A stretch of 32,126 bases of DNA, from the NCBI RefSeq assembly GCF_030540645.1, contig NZ_JAUNVV010000002.1:54871-86996 (forward strand). Reading direction: 5' to 3'. Below, piece after piece: positions 7,700 to 15,017 of this stretch. The notes under the pieces were generated by a model that saw nothing but the letters and a program-made list of their open reading frames with translations, was not told the origin of the DNA and searched no databases. The stretch comes from Arthrobacter sp. Its GTDB lineage: Bacteria > Actinomycetota > Actinomycetes > Actinomycetales > Micrococcaceae. Both the position numbers and the translations under genes were made by a program. Each line of letters starts with the position of its first letter. Positions within the stretch are counted from its first letter, which is position 1.

Positions 7700-8983
7700 G
7701 TGACCACCACCCCACCACCCGCAGGCCCACCACCCCCCGCCAGCGCCCCGGCCGGTCTGTACCCGGACGCAGTGGAGGACCTCCGCCGCCGCACCCGGGA
7801 CTTCATCCGTGCAACCGTGATCCCAGCCGAACCGCGGCCGGGCCAAGCACTGGACCTGGGCGTCCGGCGCGAGTTGTTTGCAGCGGCACGGGAGGCGGGC
7901 GTGTTTGCCCCGCACGTGCCGGTGGAGTTTGGTGGGCAGGGGCTCGCGGTTGAACACTGGTCGCCGGTGTTTCAGGAGGCTGGCTATTCACCGATCGGCC
8001 CGGCGGTACTCAACGCCATGGCACCGGATGAAGGCAACATGCACATGCTGAACCTGATTGGCACGCCGGAGCAAAAGCAGCAGTTCCTGGCCCCCTTGGC
8101 CGCCGGGGACATCAGTTCCTGCTTTGCCATGTCGGAGCCGCATCCTGGGGCGGGCTCTGACCCGTCAGCGCTGGCCACCACGGCCGTCCGCGACGGAACC
8201 GGCTGGCGCATCACCGGACACAAGCGGTTCACCAGCGGTGCCACGCTTGCCAACTTTGCCATTGTCATGGCCCGCACCGGGCCATCCGGTCCGGGCAGGC
8301 CTGACGCCGCCACCATGTTCCTGGTGCCGATGGACACCCTCGGTGTGCGGATCGGCGCACCCATTCACACCATGGACAAGTACCTGCCCGGCGGGCATCC
8401 GCATGTGCACTTCGAGGACGTTCACGTCCCCGATTCCGCCGTACTGGGAGAAGCGGGGCTGGCCTTCAAATACGCCCAAGTGCGGCTGGGCCCTGCCCGG
8501 CTGACCCACTGCATGCGCTGGCTGGGGCTGGCCCGCCGCTCCATGGACATCATGCTGGACCGCGCCAACACCCGGGAGATGTTCGGCGCGCACCTCTCGC
8601 AGCTGGGCATCGCCCAGGAGTTGATCGCCCAGTCAGTCATTGACGTGGAAACCTCTGACGCCGTCATTGCCAAGTGTGCTGCGTTGCTCGCCGTTGACCC
8701 GAAGGCCGGGGCTGCGCTGTCCTCCGTGGCCAAGGTGCACTGCTCCGAGGCCGTGTACCGGGTGATCGACAGAGCCGTGCAACTGTGCGGCGGCGACGGC
8801 GTCTCCGACGGGCTGCCGCTGATCCAATACCTGAACGAGGTGCGCCCGTTCCGGATCTACGACGGCTCCACCGAAACCCACAAATGGGCCATTGCGCGCC
8901 GGGCCGCATCGGGGCGCCGCCGCGCCGTCGACTCCGGTGAACCGTTCCTGGGCACGGCCCGCATCCACGAAGGAGAACCCTGA
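7700..8983 (+). CDS. Acyl-CoA dehydrogenase of the ACAD10/ACAD11 (LvaC-like) type
   Basis: The product is 427 residues, with a GTG start preceded by AAGGAG. The stretch APDEGNM at 108-114 and SCFAMSEP at 140-147 resemble the subgroup containing human ACAD10/ACAD11 more than ordinary beta-oxidation dehydrogenases. The C-terminal flavin-binding domain has CGGDGVSDGLPL (363-374). At the usual catalytic-base position the protein reads RIYDGS, with Asp 388 instead of the Glu of medium-chain enzymes (IYEGT). That substitution fits the ACAD10/11 subgroup, whose members remove phosphate from 4-phosphoacyl-CoA and shift the hydroxyl rather than simply dehydrogenating. The next gene, overlapping by one base, encodes the matching kinase. 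The N-terminus is proline-rich and probably disordered. Confidence 0.87.
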   Translation: MTTTPPPAGPPPPASAPAGLYPDAVEDLRRRTRDFIRATVIPAEPRPGQALDLGVRRELFAAAREAGVFAPHVPVEFGGQGLAVEHWSPVFQEAGYSPIGPAVLNAMAPDEGNMHMLNLIGTPEQKQQFLAPLAAGDISSCFAMSEPHPGAGSDPSALATTAVRDGTGWRITGHKRFTSGATLANFAIVMARTGPSGPGRPDAATMFLVPMDTLGVRIGAPIHTMDKYLPGGHPHVHFEDVHVPDSAVLGEAGLAFKYAQVRLGPARLTHCMRWLGLARRSMDIMLDRANTREMFGAHLSQLGIAQELIAQSVIDVETSDAVIAKCAALLAVDPKAGAALSSVAKVHCSEAVYRVIDRAVQLCGGDGVSDGLPLIQYLNEVRPFRIYDGSTETHKWAIARRAASGRRRAVDSGEPFLGTARIHEGEP

Positions 8984-10062
8984 TGGGCAGAATGCAGGAT
9001 GTGGCCATGACGCAGGCCGAGGCGGAACGAATGGACACGCCGCCGCTGCTGGTGGTGGAGTGCGTGGAGGAATTCCTGGACGCCGCGGACATCGGGACCG
9101 GTCCGCTGCGCTGGAACCGCATTGGCGAGGGAGCCTCGAACGTGACCTTTCGGATCGAGAGGAGCGGGGCCGACGTCGTGCTTCGCCGAGGTCCGCGGCC
9201 GCCGCTGCCCAAATCCACCCATGACATGGTGCGCGAGGCCCACATCCAGCAGGTGCTGTCGCCGCAGGGCATCCCAGTGCCGCAGATCCTGGCGGTGTGC
9301 GCCGACACCAAGGTGCTGGGCGTGCCGTTTTATGTCATGACGTTTCTGGATGGGGACGTCATCACGGACGCGGTTCCCGCACACCTGGACACTCCCGGGC
9401 AGCGTCGCGCGACCAGCGAGGCCGTGGTGGACATGCTGGTGCGGCTGCATCGGGTGGACACCGGCCACAGCGATATTGCGGTGATCGGGCACGCAGAGGG
9501 GTACCTGCAGCGGCAAGTAGCGCGCTTTGCCGGGCTGTGGGACATGGGCGCCACCAGGGACCTGCCGCAAGTGCTGGAACTGGCGCAGTGGCTGGAGGCG
9601 AACCGGCCGGACACCCAGCGGGCGGCATTGATCCACGGTGATTACCGGGTGGGCAACCTGATGTTCCACCGCGAGGGCCCGGCGCAGGTGCAGGCGGTGC
9701 TGGATTGGGAAATGGCCACCCTCGGCGATCCACTCGCGGACCTGGGCTACCTCACGGCCACCTACGCGCAAGCGGGAACGCCCGGCACCATCATGGAGCT
9801 GACCGGGGTGACGGCACTTCCTGGCTATCTCTCGCGGGAGGAACTGGCGCAGCGGTATAACGAGTCCTTTGGGATGGATCTGTCCGCACTGCCCTGGTAT
9901 CAGGGGCTGGCGTTGTGGAAAGCGGCAATTTTCACCGAGGCGATCTACTCCCGGTGGAAGCAGGGGGAAAGGGACGACGGCGATCCTAGGCTGGGTGCCT
10001 TGCTGGAGCAGGGCGTGCCGCGGCTTCTGGAAGCTGCGGCGGACTGCGCGCAGCGGCTGTAG
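8983..10062 (+). CDS. APH-fold phosphotransferase, LvaA/ACAD10-kinase-like
   Basis: The product is 359 residues and overlaps the dehydrogenase stop by one base (TGATG). The aminoglycoside-phosphotransferase fold is clear: a glycine-rich entry GEGASNVTF at about 49-57, VVLRRGP at 65-71, the catalytic loop HGDYRVGN at 218-225 and the metal-binding DWE at 241-243. This form of the loop, next to an acyl-CoA dehydrogenase, is typical of kinases related to the N-terminal half of human ACAD10/11 and to LvaA of Pseudomonas putida. Those phosphorylate the 4-hydroxyl of hydroxyacyl-CoAs. Antibiotic resistance is unlikely given the operon. In-frame ATGs at codons 4, 9 and 17 leave the exact start slightly open. 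Confidence 0.85.
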   Translation: MGRMQDVAMTQAEAERMDTPPLLVVECVEEFLDAADIGTGPLRWNRIGEGASNVTFRIERSGADVVLRRGPRPPLPKSTHDMVREAHIQQVLSPQGIPVPQILAVCADTKVLGVPFYVMTFLDGDVITDAVPAHLDTPGQRRATSEAVVDMLVRLHRVDTGHSDIAVIGHAEGYLQRQVARFAGLWDMGATRDLPQVLELAQWLEANRPDTQRAALIHGDYRVGNLMFHREGPAQVQAVLDWEMATLGDPLADLGYLTATYAQAGTPGTIMELTGVTALPGYLSREELAQRYNESFGMDLSALPWYQGLALWKAAIFTEAIYSRWKQGERDDGDPRLGALLEQGVPRLLEAAADCAQRL

Positions 10063-10130
10063 TTCGCGGTTTTTGGGGCTGGATTTGATGCTTTTTTGAA
10101 GGCTGCCTGGGTGGCCGGAGGAATCAAAGG

Positions 10131-10159
10131 TTGCGTGATCTGCCACACACAATTATGCT
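10131..10159 (+). promoter_or_regulatory. Candidate promoter for the flavin hydroxylase gene
   Basis: TTGCGT at 10131-10136 and TATGCT at 10154-10159 are separated by 17 bases, a good match to a housekeeping sigma promoter. Transcription would start around 10166, at the edge of the palindromes that follow. Confidence 0.5.
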
Positions 10160-10166
10160 TAATGTG

Positions 10167-10199
10167 CGCTATTAGAACGCTGTGTTCAAATAGCGAACA
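10167..10199. promoter_or_regulatory. Nested palindromic operator upstream of the flavin hydroxylase
   Basis: The 29 bases at 10167-10195 form an almost complete dyad: CGCTATT...AATAGCG outside and GAAC...GTTC inside. An overlapping dyad, TGTTC-N7-GAACA, spans 10183-10199. Repeated GAAC/GTTC half-sites directly after the candidate -10 box suggest repressor binding, perhaps by an IclR- or MarR-type regulator of aromatic catabolism. The regulator is not identified. Confidence 0.5.
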
Positions 10200-10249
10200 T
10201 TTTGAGGATGGTGGTGAATGAGCCGCCCCAGTGCAACGAGGAGAACCCT

Positions 10250-12157
10250 GTGCAATTCCACCACCACGGATACGTTTCCGGTGACCCACGCATTCACGAG
10301 GCAGCAGGGACCGGCATCGACCGTCCTGAAGAGCTGCCCGAGGAAGTTGATGTTCTGATCGTCGGCTCCGGTCCGGCAGGGATGCTCACCGCAGCCCAGC
10401 TGTCCCAATTCCCCGACATCACCACGCGGATCGTGGAGCGCCGCGGAGGCCGGCTGGAAATTGGCCAGGCAGACGGCATTCAAGCCCGCAGTGTGGAAAC
10501 GTTCCAGGCCTTTGGCTTTGCCGAGCGGGTCATCGCCGAGGCCTACCACATCACCGAGATGGCGTTCTGGCGCCCGGACACGAAGGATGCCACGCGCATT
10601 GTGCGAGGCGGCCGCGCCGTCGACGACGCAACCGGGATCAGCGAATTCCCGCACCTGATCGTGAACCAGGCCCGCGTGCTTGACTACTTTGCCGAAGTTG
10701 CGGAAAACTCACCCACCCGCCTGACTCCCGACTACGGCTGGGACTTCCAAACGCTTGAGGTCGCCGATGAGGGCGAATACCCCGTCAAAGTCACACTCGT
10801 CCGCAGTGCCGGTCCGGACGAAGGCGCCGTTCGAGTGGTGCATGCCAAGTACGTCGTCGGCTGCGACGGGGCCCGCAGCAAGGTCCGCGCGTCGATCGGC
10901 GCCACCATGGCGGGGGACAAGTCCAACCACGCATGGGGCGTCATGGATATTCTGGCCACCACGGACTTCCCGGATATCCGGACCAAGTGCGCCATCCAGT
11001 CTCACACCGGCGGTAGCATCCTGCTGATCCCGCGCGAGGGAGGCTACCTGTTCCGCATGTACGTGGACCTCGGGGTTGTTCCAGAGGATGACAACGGTGC
11101 CGTGCGCAATACCAGCATGGATGAGATCATCTCCAAGGCCAACGAAATCCTCCATCCGTACACGCTGGACGTGCGCCATGTTGCGTGGAACAGCGTGTAC
11201 GAGGTGGGACACCGCCTAACAGACCGCTTTGACGACGTCCGCCTGGAAGACCTCGGGACGCGCACCCCACGTGTCTTCATCACCGGCGACGGTTGCCACA
11301 CACACAGTGCCAAGGCCGGTCAGGGCATGAACGTCTCCATGCAGGACGGCTTCAACCTCGGGTGGAAACTTGCCCACGTCCTCGAAGGACGCAGCCCTGA
11401 GACCCTACTGTCCACGTACTCTGCCGAGCGCCAGGTGGTGGCCAAGAACCTCATCGACTTCGACAAGGAATGGTCAACGCTGATGGCCAAGAAGCCTGAA
11501 GAGTTTGAAAACCCGGAGGAGTTGGAGGACTACTACGTGCGCACTGCCGAATTCCCGGCAGGGTTCATGACCGAATACGCGCCGTCGCTGATTACCGGCG
11601 AAGCCGTGCACCAGGAACTGGCCGCCGGGTTCCCGATGGGTAAGCGCTTCAAATCCGCACTGGCCTCACGCATCTGTGATGCGAACCCGATCCACCTTGG
11701 CCACCACGCCACGGCTGACGGCCGTTGGCGGATCTACGTCTTTGCCGATCCGGCTCTGCCCGGAACAGGCTCGCCGACCGACGCCCTCGCAGAATGGCTC
11801 TCCACGGCACCGGATTCACCCCTTGCGGCAACACCGGCAGGGCTCGACGCCGATGCCTGGTTCGATGTGAAGGTCATCTACCAGCACAAGCACGAAGACC
11901 TCGACATCAATGCTGTGCCCGCAGCGTTTAAGCCGCTCGTGGGACCGTTCAAGCTCACCGACTACGAGAAGGCCTACGGGATCATCCCCGGCAACGACAT
12001 CTTTGATGTGCGCGGGATCGAGCGCACCGGTGCCGTCGTCGTCGTGCGTCCGGACCAGTACGTGGCCAACATCCTGCCGTTGACGGCCACCGACGAGCTG
12101 GGCAAGTTCTTTGCACAGATCCACTCGGGTGAGCGCGTCGAGCAGGGCAGTGTCTAG
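10250..12157 (+). CDS. FAD-dependent aromatic hydroxylase, 3-hydroxybenzoate 4-monooxygenase/phenol 2-monooxygenase type
   Basis: The product is 635 residues from a GTG at 10250 with an excellent GAGGAG six bases upstream. Upstream in-frame starts at 10208-10213 lack a ribosome site, and MQFHHHGYVSGDP fits the family N-terminus. The class A flavoprotein motifs are present: GSGPAG at 39-44, the DG motif VGCDGARS with D206, and the GD motif FITGDGCHTHSAKAGQGMN with D347. A thioredoxin-like C-terminal domain typical of phenol hydroxylases and MobA completes the protein. It would hydroxylate a phenolic ring ortho to the hydroxyl using NAD(P)H and O2. 3-hydroxybenzoate to protocatechuate is the best guess. 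A phenolic acid feeding the neighbouring hpa pathway is possible but unproven. It converges on that operon across a terminator. Confidence 0.85.
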   Translation: MQFHHHGYVSGDPRIHEAAGTGIDRPEELPEEVDVLIVGSGPAGMLTAAQLSQFPDITTRIVERRGGRLEIGQADGIQARSVETFQAFGFAERVIAEAYHITEMAFWRPDTKDATRIVRGGRAVDDATGISEFPHLIVNQARVLDYFAEVAENSPTRLTPDYGWDFQTLEVADEGEYPVKVTLVRSAGPDEGAVRVVHAKYVVGCDGARSKVRASIGATMAGDKSNHAWGVMDILATTDFPDIRTKCAIQSHTGGSILLIPREGGYLFRMYVDLGVVPEDDNGAVRNTSMDEIISKANEILHPYTLDVRHVAWNSVYEVGHRLTDRFDDVRLEDLGTRTPRVFITGDGCHTHSAKAGQGMNVSMQDGFNLGWKLAHVLEGRSPETLLSTYSAERQVVAKNLIDFDKEWSTLMAKKPEEFENPEELEDYYVRTAEFPAGFMTEYAPSLITGEAVHQELAAGFPMGKRFKSALASRICDANPIHLGHHATADGRWRIYVFADPALPGTGSPTDALAEWLSTAPDSPLAATPAGLDADAWFDVKVIYQHKHEDLDINAVPAAFKPLVGPFKLTDYEKAYGIIPGNDIFDVRGIERTGAVVVVRPDQYVANILPLTATDELGKFFAQIHSGERVEQGSV

Positions 12158-12193
12158 TTAGGGCACTGTCCAGCTAGGACAAGCGACAGTAAA

Positions 12194-12236
12194 GGGGAGG
12201 CCCCGCAGTGATCTCACTGCGCGGCCTCCCTTTTTT
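12194..12236 (+). terminator. Strong intrinsic terminator of the flavin hydroxylase gene
   Basis: GGGAGGCC (12195-12202) pairs with GGCCTCCC (12223-12230). CGCAGTGA (12204-12211) pairs with TCACTGCG (12214-12221) across a two-base loop. TTTTTT at 12231-12236 follows directly, giving a textbook rho-independent terminator. A-rich bases on the other side could let it also work for the converging mhuD-like gene. Confidence 0.92.
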
Positions 12237-12258
12237 GTGGATGGGGGTATGACCTGGC

Positions 12259-12549
12259 TTAACCCAGGTCCACAACCTCAAATTCGAGCAGGTCCATGCC
12301 GCTGGCAACGGGTGCCTGGGCGGCGTGGTCGTGACCGGCCCGGTTGGCGCGCCAGTTCTCGAAGTCTTCGCGGGTGGCCCACTGCGTGTAGACGAAGTAG
12401 CGCTCCTCCCCGGCGACGGGGCGCAGCAGCTTGAAACCCTCGAAACCCGGGGAGCCGTCCACCGAGTGCTTGCGCGCCGCGAAGCGCGTTTCCAGTTCGG
12501 ATCCGGCCTCGACGGGAACCTTGAGGGCGTTAATGACAACGATGGACAC
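12259..12549 (-). CDS. MhuD-like heme-degrading monooxygenase (ABM fold)
   Basis: The product is 96 residues, starting at a GTG at 12549 behind AAGGAGCAAAA. It is a ferredoxin-like ABM-domain protein. The line SPGFEGFKLLRPV at 33-45, followed by GEERYFVYTQW, is very close in pattern to Mycobacterium tuberculosis MhuD. Residues I recall as important in MhuD are present at the same numbers: N7, R26, W66 and H75 (the proximal heme ligand). MhuD dimers open heme to mycobilins and release iron in the cytoplasm. No heme-uptake gene is adjacent. It lies downstream of the hpa operon but is separated by a 16-bp hairpin, so it is probably its own unit. Confidence 0.8.
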   Translation of the reverse strand: MSIVVINALKVPVEAGSELETRFAARKHSVDGSPGFEGFKLLRPVAGEERYFVYTQWATREDFENWRANRAGHDHAAQAPVASGMDLLEFEVVDLG

Positions 12550-12604
12550 TTTTGCTCCTTCCGGGCCCGGATTCACCGGACCGCTTGTCCTTCCACGCTA
12601 CCGC

Positions 12605-12640
12605 AAGCAGGCCCCCGGCATACATGCCGGGGGCCTGCTT
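12605..12640. terminator. Perfect 16-bp hairpin between the aldehyde dehydrogenase and the mhuD-like gene
   Basis: AAGCAGGCCCCCGGCA at 12605-12620 pairs perfectly with 12625-12640 around a TACA loop. It lies 40 bases beyond the aldehyde dehydrogenase stop and probably ends the hpa operon. The T-run expected on the reverse strand is only TT, so it may act as a bidirectional or partly rho-dependent stop. Confidence 0.75.
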
Positions 12641-12681
12641 TAAAAGACTCTTACATCACTGTTTTTGAACCGGGGGTTGGC

Positions 12682-14160
12682 CTACGCGTAGGGGTCTGCG
12701 ATGCCGATGTACTGCGTGGTGGTGTATTCCGCGATGCCCTCGGAGCCGCCCTCACGGCCCAGTCCGGACTGCTTGACGCCGCCAAACGGTGCGGCCGCGT
12801 TGGAGATCATGCCGGAGTTGAAGCCCACCATGCCGAATTCCAACTGTTCGCTGACGCGCAGCAGGCGGGAGAAATCCTTCGTGTACAGGTAGGACGCCAA
12901 GCCGTATTGCGTGGAGTTGGCGAGCTGGATGGCGTCGTCCTCATCGGTGAACGTCGTGACGGGTGCCACCGGGCCGAAGATCTCCTGTTGCAGGATTGCC
13001 GCGTCGTTGGCGACGTTGCCCAAGACAGTTGGCTGGTAGAAGTATCCGTCTCCCTCGACGACGTCGCCTCCAGCTAGGACGGTGGCACCTTCGGCGACGG
13101 CGGCGGTGACCAGTGCGTGGATGTTGGCGCGCGCCTTTTCCTCAACGATGGGTCCGACGTCGGTCCCTGCCTCGGTGCCGCGGCCCACCGTCAGCGCCCC
13201 GATGCGGGCGGCAAGCTTGGCGGTGAATGCGGTGGCCACTGATTCGTGGACCAGGAAGCGGTTGGCGGCCGTGCAGGCCTCACCCATGTTGCGCATCTTC
13301 GCCGCCATGGCACCCTCGACGGCGGCATCCAGATCGGCGTCCTCGAACACCAGGAACGGGGCGTTGCCGCCCAACTCCATGGATGTGCGCAGCACGTTCT
13401 CAGTGGCTGCGGCCATGAGCTGCTTGCCCACACTGGTGGACCCGGTAAAGGAGAGTTTGCGCAGGCGTGGGTCTGCCAACAGCGGCCCGGAGATGGAGGA
13501 GGCGCTGGAACCGGCGACGACGTTCAGCACGCCGGCGGGCAGGCCTGCCTCCTGCATCACGGCGGCAAAAAGCTGGGACGTCAGCGGCGTCAGCTTGGCC
13601 GGCTTGAGTACCATGGTGCAGCCTGCGGCCAGCGCCGGGCCCACTTTGCGGGTGGCCATGGCCAGGGGGAAGTTCCACGGTGTGATCAGCAGGCACGGGC
13701 CCACCGGCTTCTTCGCCACGAGGATCTTGTTCTTGCCCTCGGGCGTGGTGACGAAGCGGCCGTAGTCGCGCACCGCCTCCTCGGAGTTCCAGCGCAGGAA
13801 CTCTGCGCCGTAGGCGACTTCCCCGCGGGCCTCGGCCAGCGGCTTGCCCATTTCCAGCGTCATCAACAGTGCAAAATCCTCGGCGCGCTCCGTGATCAGT
13901 TCAAAGGCCTTGCGCAGGATCTCGGCCCGCACGCGCGGCGCGGTCCTGGCCCAGGAGGCCTGGGCTGCGCAGGCAGCGTCAAGGGCGGCCATGGCGTCCT
14001 CGCCGTTTGCGTCCGCTATGGACGCCAGGACCTTGCCGGTGGCGGGATCGTGGACGTCTAGCGTCTTCCCACTGGCAGCGTTGCGCCATTCGCCGTTGAT
14101 GAGCAGCCCGGTGGGGACGGAGGCGAGCAGCTCCGCTTGGCGGCTTGCTGTGATGGTCAT
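12682..14160 (-). CDS. gabD: NAD(P)-dependent succinate-semialdehyde dehydrogenase
   Basis: The product is 492 residues from the ATG at 14160 behind AAGGAGCACCGAC; a longer open frame upstream overlaps hpaI and is rejected. The aldehyde dehydrogenase catalytic set is present: PWNFP with N163, MELGG with E262 and the nucleophile C296 in GEACTAANRF. That last motif is characteristic of the succinate-semialdehyde dehydrogenase branch. It would oxidise succinic semialdehyde, released by the HpaI aldolase, to succinate. Its place as the last gene of the hpa operon, 47 bases after hpaI, fits this role exactly. A glutarate-semialdehyde or broad-range enzyme cannot be excluded from sequence alone. 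Confidence 0.88.
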   Translation of the reverse strand: MTITASRQAELLASVPTGLLINGEWRNAASGKTLDVHDPATGKVLASIADANGEDAMAALDAACAAQASWARTAPRVRAEILRKAFELITERAEDFALLMTLEMGKPLAEARGEVAYGAEFLRWNSEEAVRDYGRFVTTPEGKNKILVAKKPVGPCLLITPWNFPLAMATRKVGPALAAGCTMVLKPAKLTPLTSQLFAAVMQEAGLPAGVLNVVAGSSASSISGPLLADPRLRKLSFTGSTSVGKQLMAAATENVLRTSMELGGNAPFLVFEDADLDAAVEGAMAAKMRNMGEACTAANRFLVHESVATAFTAKLAARIGALTVGRGTEAGTDVGPIVEEKARANIHALVTAAVAEGATVLAGGDVVEGDGYFYQPTVLGNVANDAAILQQEIFGPVAPVTTFTDEDDAIQLANSTQYGLASYLYTKDFSRLLRVSEQLEFGMVGFNSGMISNAAAPFGGVKQSGLGREGGSEGIAEYTTTQYIGIADPYA

Positions 14161-14207
14161 GTCGGTGCTCCTTGAAAAGTGTGTTGGAGGGATGGGAGGA
14201 GCCGGGG

Positions 14208-15017
14208 TCAGTAGCTTGTGGTCGGGCCGGCGTCTGCGGCGGGGACGTATTTGCCGGCCAGGGCTTCGCTGCCGCGGGCGAGCAGTGCGACGTCGGCGCC
14301 GGTGAGGATGAAATCCACCCCGGCGTCCAAATAACGGCGCGCGGTGGCTTCGGCAAAGGCGTTCACGCCAACCGGCTTGCCAACCGCCTTGGCCAGTGTG
14401 ATGCAGTGTTCGACGGCGGCCACCACGTCGGGGTGTTCCTGCTGCCCCAGCACCCCCATCGAAGCTGCGAGGTCGGACGGACCGATGAATACGGCGTCGA
14501 TCCCGTCCACGGCCATGATCGAGTCGATGTTCTCCACGGCTTGGGTGGACTCGATCTGGACGATGACGGTGATGGTGTCCGTTGCCTGGGCCAGATAGTC
14601 CGGGACGCGGTTCCACCGTGCCGAACGGGCCAGCGCCGAACCCACCCCACGTACACCTTGCGGCGGGTAGCGGGTGGCGGCGACCGCAGCCCGGGCGTCG
14701 TCGGCCGTGTGGACCATGGGGATCAACAGGGACTGCGCGCCCAGGTCCAGGTACTGCTTGATGATCACGGTGTCATTGACGGGCGGGCGCACCACGGCCG
14801 TGACCGGATAACTGCTGACCGCCTGCAGCTGGGCCAGGATGCCCTCAAGCCCGTTGGGGCTGTGTTCGGCGTCAACCAACAGCCAGTCAAGCCCGGCACC
14901 GGCACAAATTTCCGCCATGAGCGGGCTGCCGGAACACACCCACATTCCCGCCAGCGGCCGGCCGGCCGATGCCAGGGCGTCCTTGAAGGATGGGGCAAGG
15001 CTCACTCGAAGCGGCAT
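14208..15017 (-). CDS. hpaI: 4-hydroxy-2-oxoheptanedioate aldolase
   Basis: The product is 269 residues, a class II, metal-dependent HpcH/HpaI-family aldolase. It cleaves 4-hydroxy-2-oxoheptanedioate to pyruvate and succinic semialdehyde. The active-site residues I recall for E. coli HpaI (D42, H45, R70, E149, D175) appear with a constant offset of seven: D49 and H52 in VDAEHSPNG, R77 in VVRPP, E156 in VQIES and D182 in IGPSDLA. The ATG at 15017 overlaps the end of hpaH by 16 bases. An alternative GTG at 15005 would give a four-base GTGA overlap and an N-terminus closer in length to E. coli HpaI. Either way translation is coupled to hpaH. Confidence 0.93.
   Translation of the reverse strand: MPLRVSLAPSFKDALASAGRPLAGMWVCSGSPLMAEICAGAGLDWLLVDAEHSPNGLEGILAQLQAVSSYPVTAVVRPPVNDTVIIKQYLDLGAQSLLIPMVHTADDARAAVAATRYPPQGVRGVGSALARSARWNRVPDYLAQATDTITVIVQIESTQAVENIDSIMAVDGIDAVFIGPSDLAASMGVLGQQEHPDVVAAVEHCITLAKAVGKPVGVNAFAEATARRYLDAGVDFILTGADVALLARGSEALAGKYVPAADAGPTTSY

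Noticed and set aside
8983-10062. Aminoglycoside resistance phosphotransferase
   Set aside because: The fold is the same, but the operon with an ACAD10/11-type dehydrogenase and the loop pattern point to acyl-CoA metabolism.
8857-10152. 431-codon reverse open frame opposite the APH-fold kinase
   Set aside because: Its composition is His/Arg/Gln-rich and shadow-like; the forward frame has complete kinase motifs and a ribosome-site/overlap start.
14161-14616. Extended N-terminus of the succinate-semialdehyde dehydrogenase running back through hpaI
   Set aside because: It overlaps the well-supported hpaI gene, has a shadow-frame Arg/His-rich composition, and the ATG at 14160 has a strong ribosome site.
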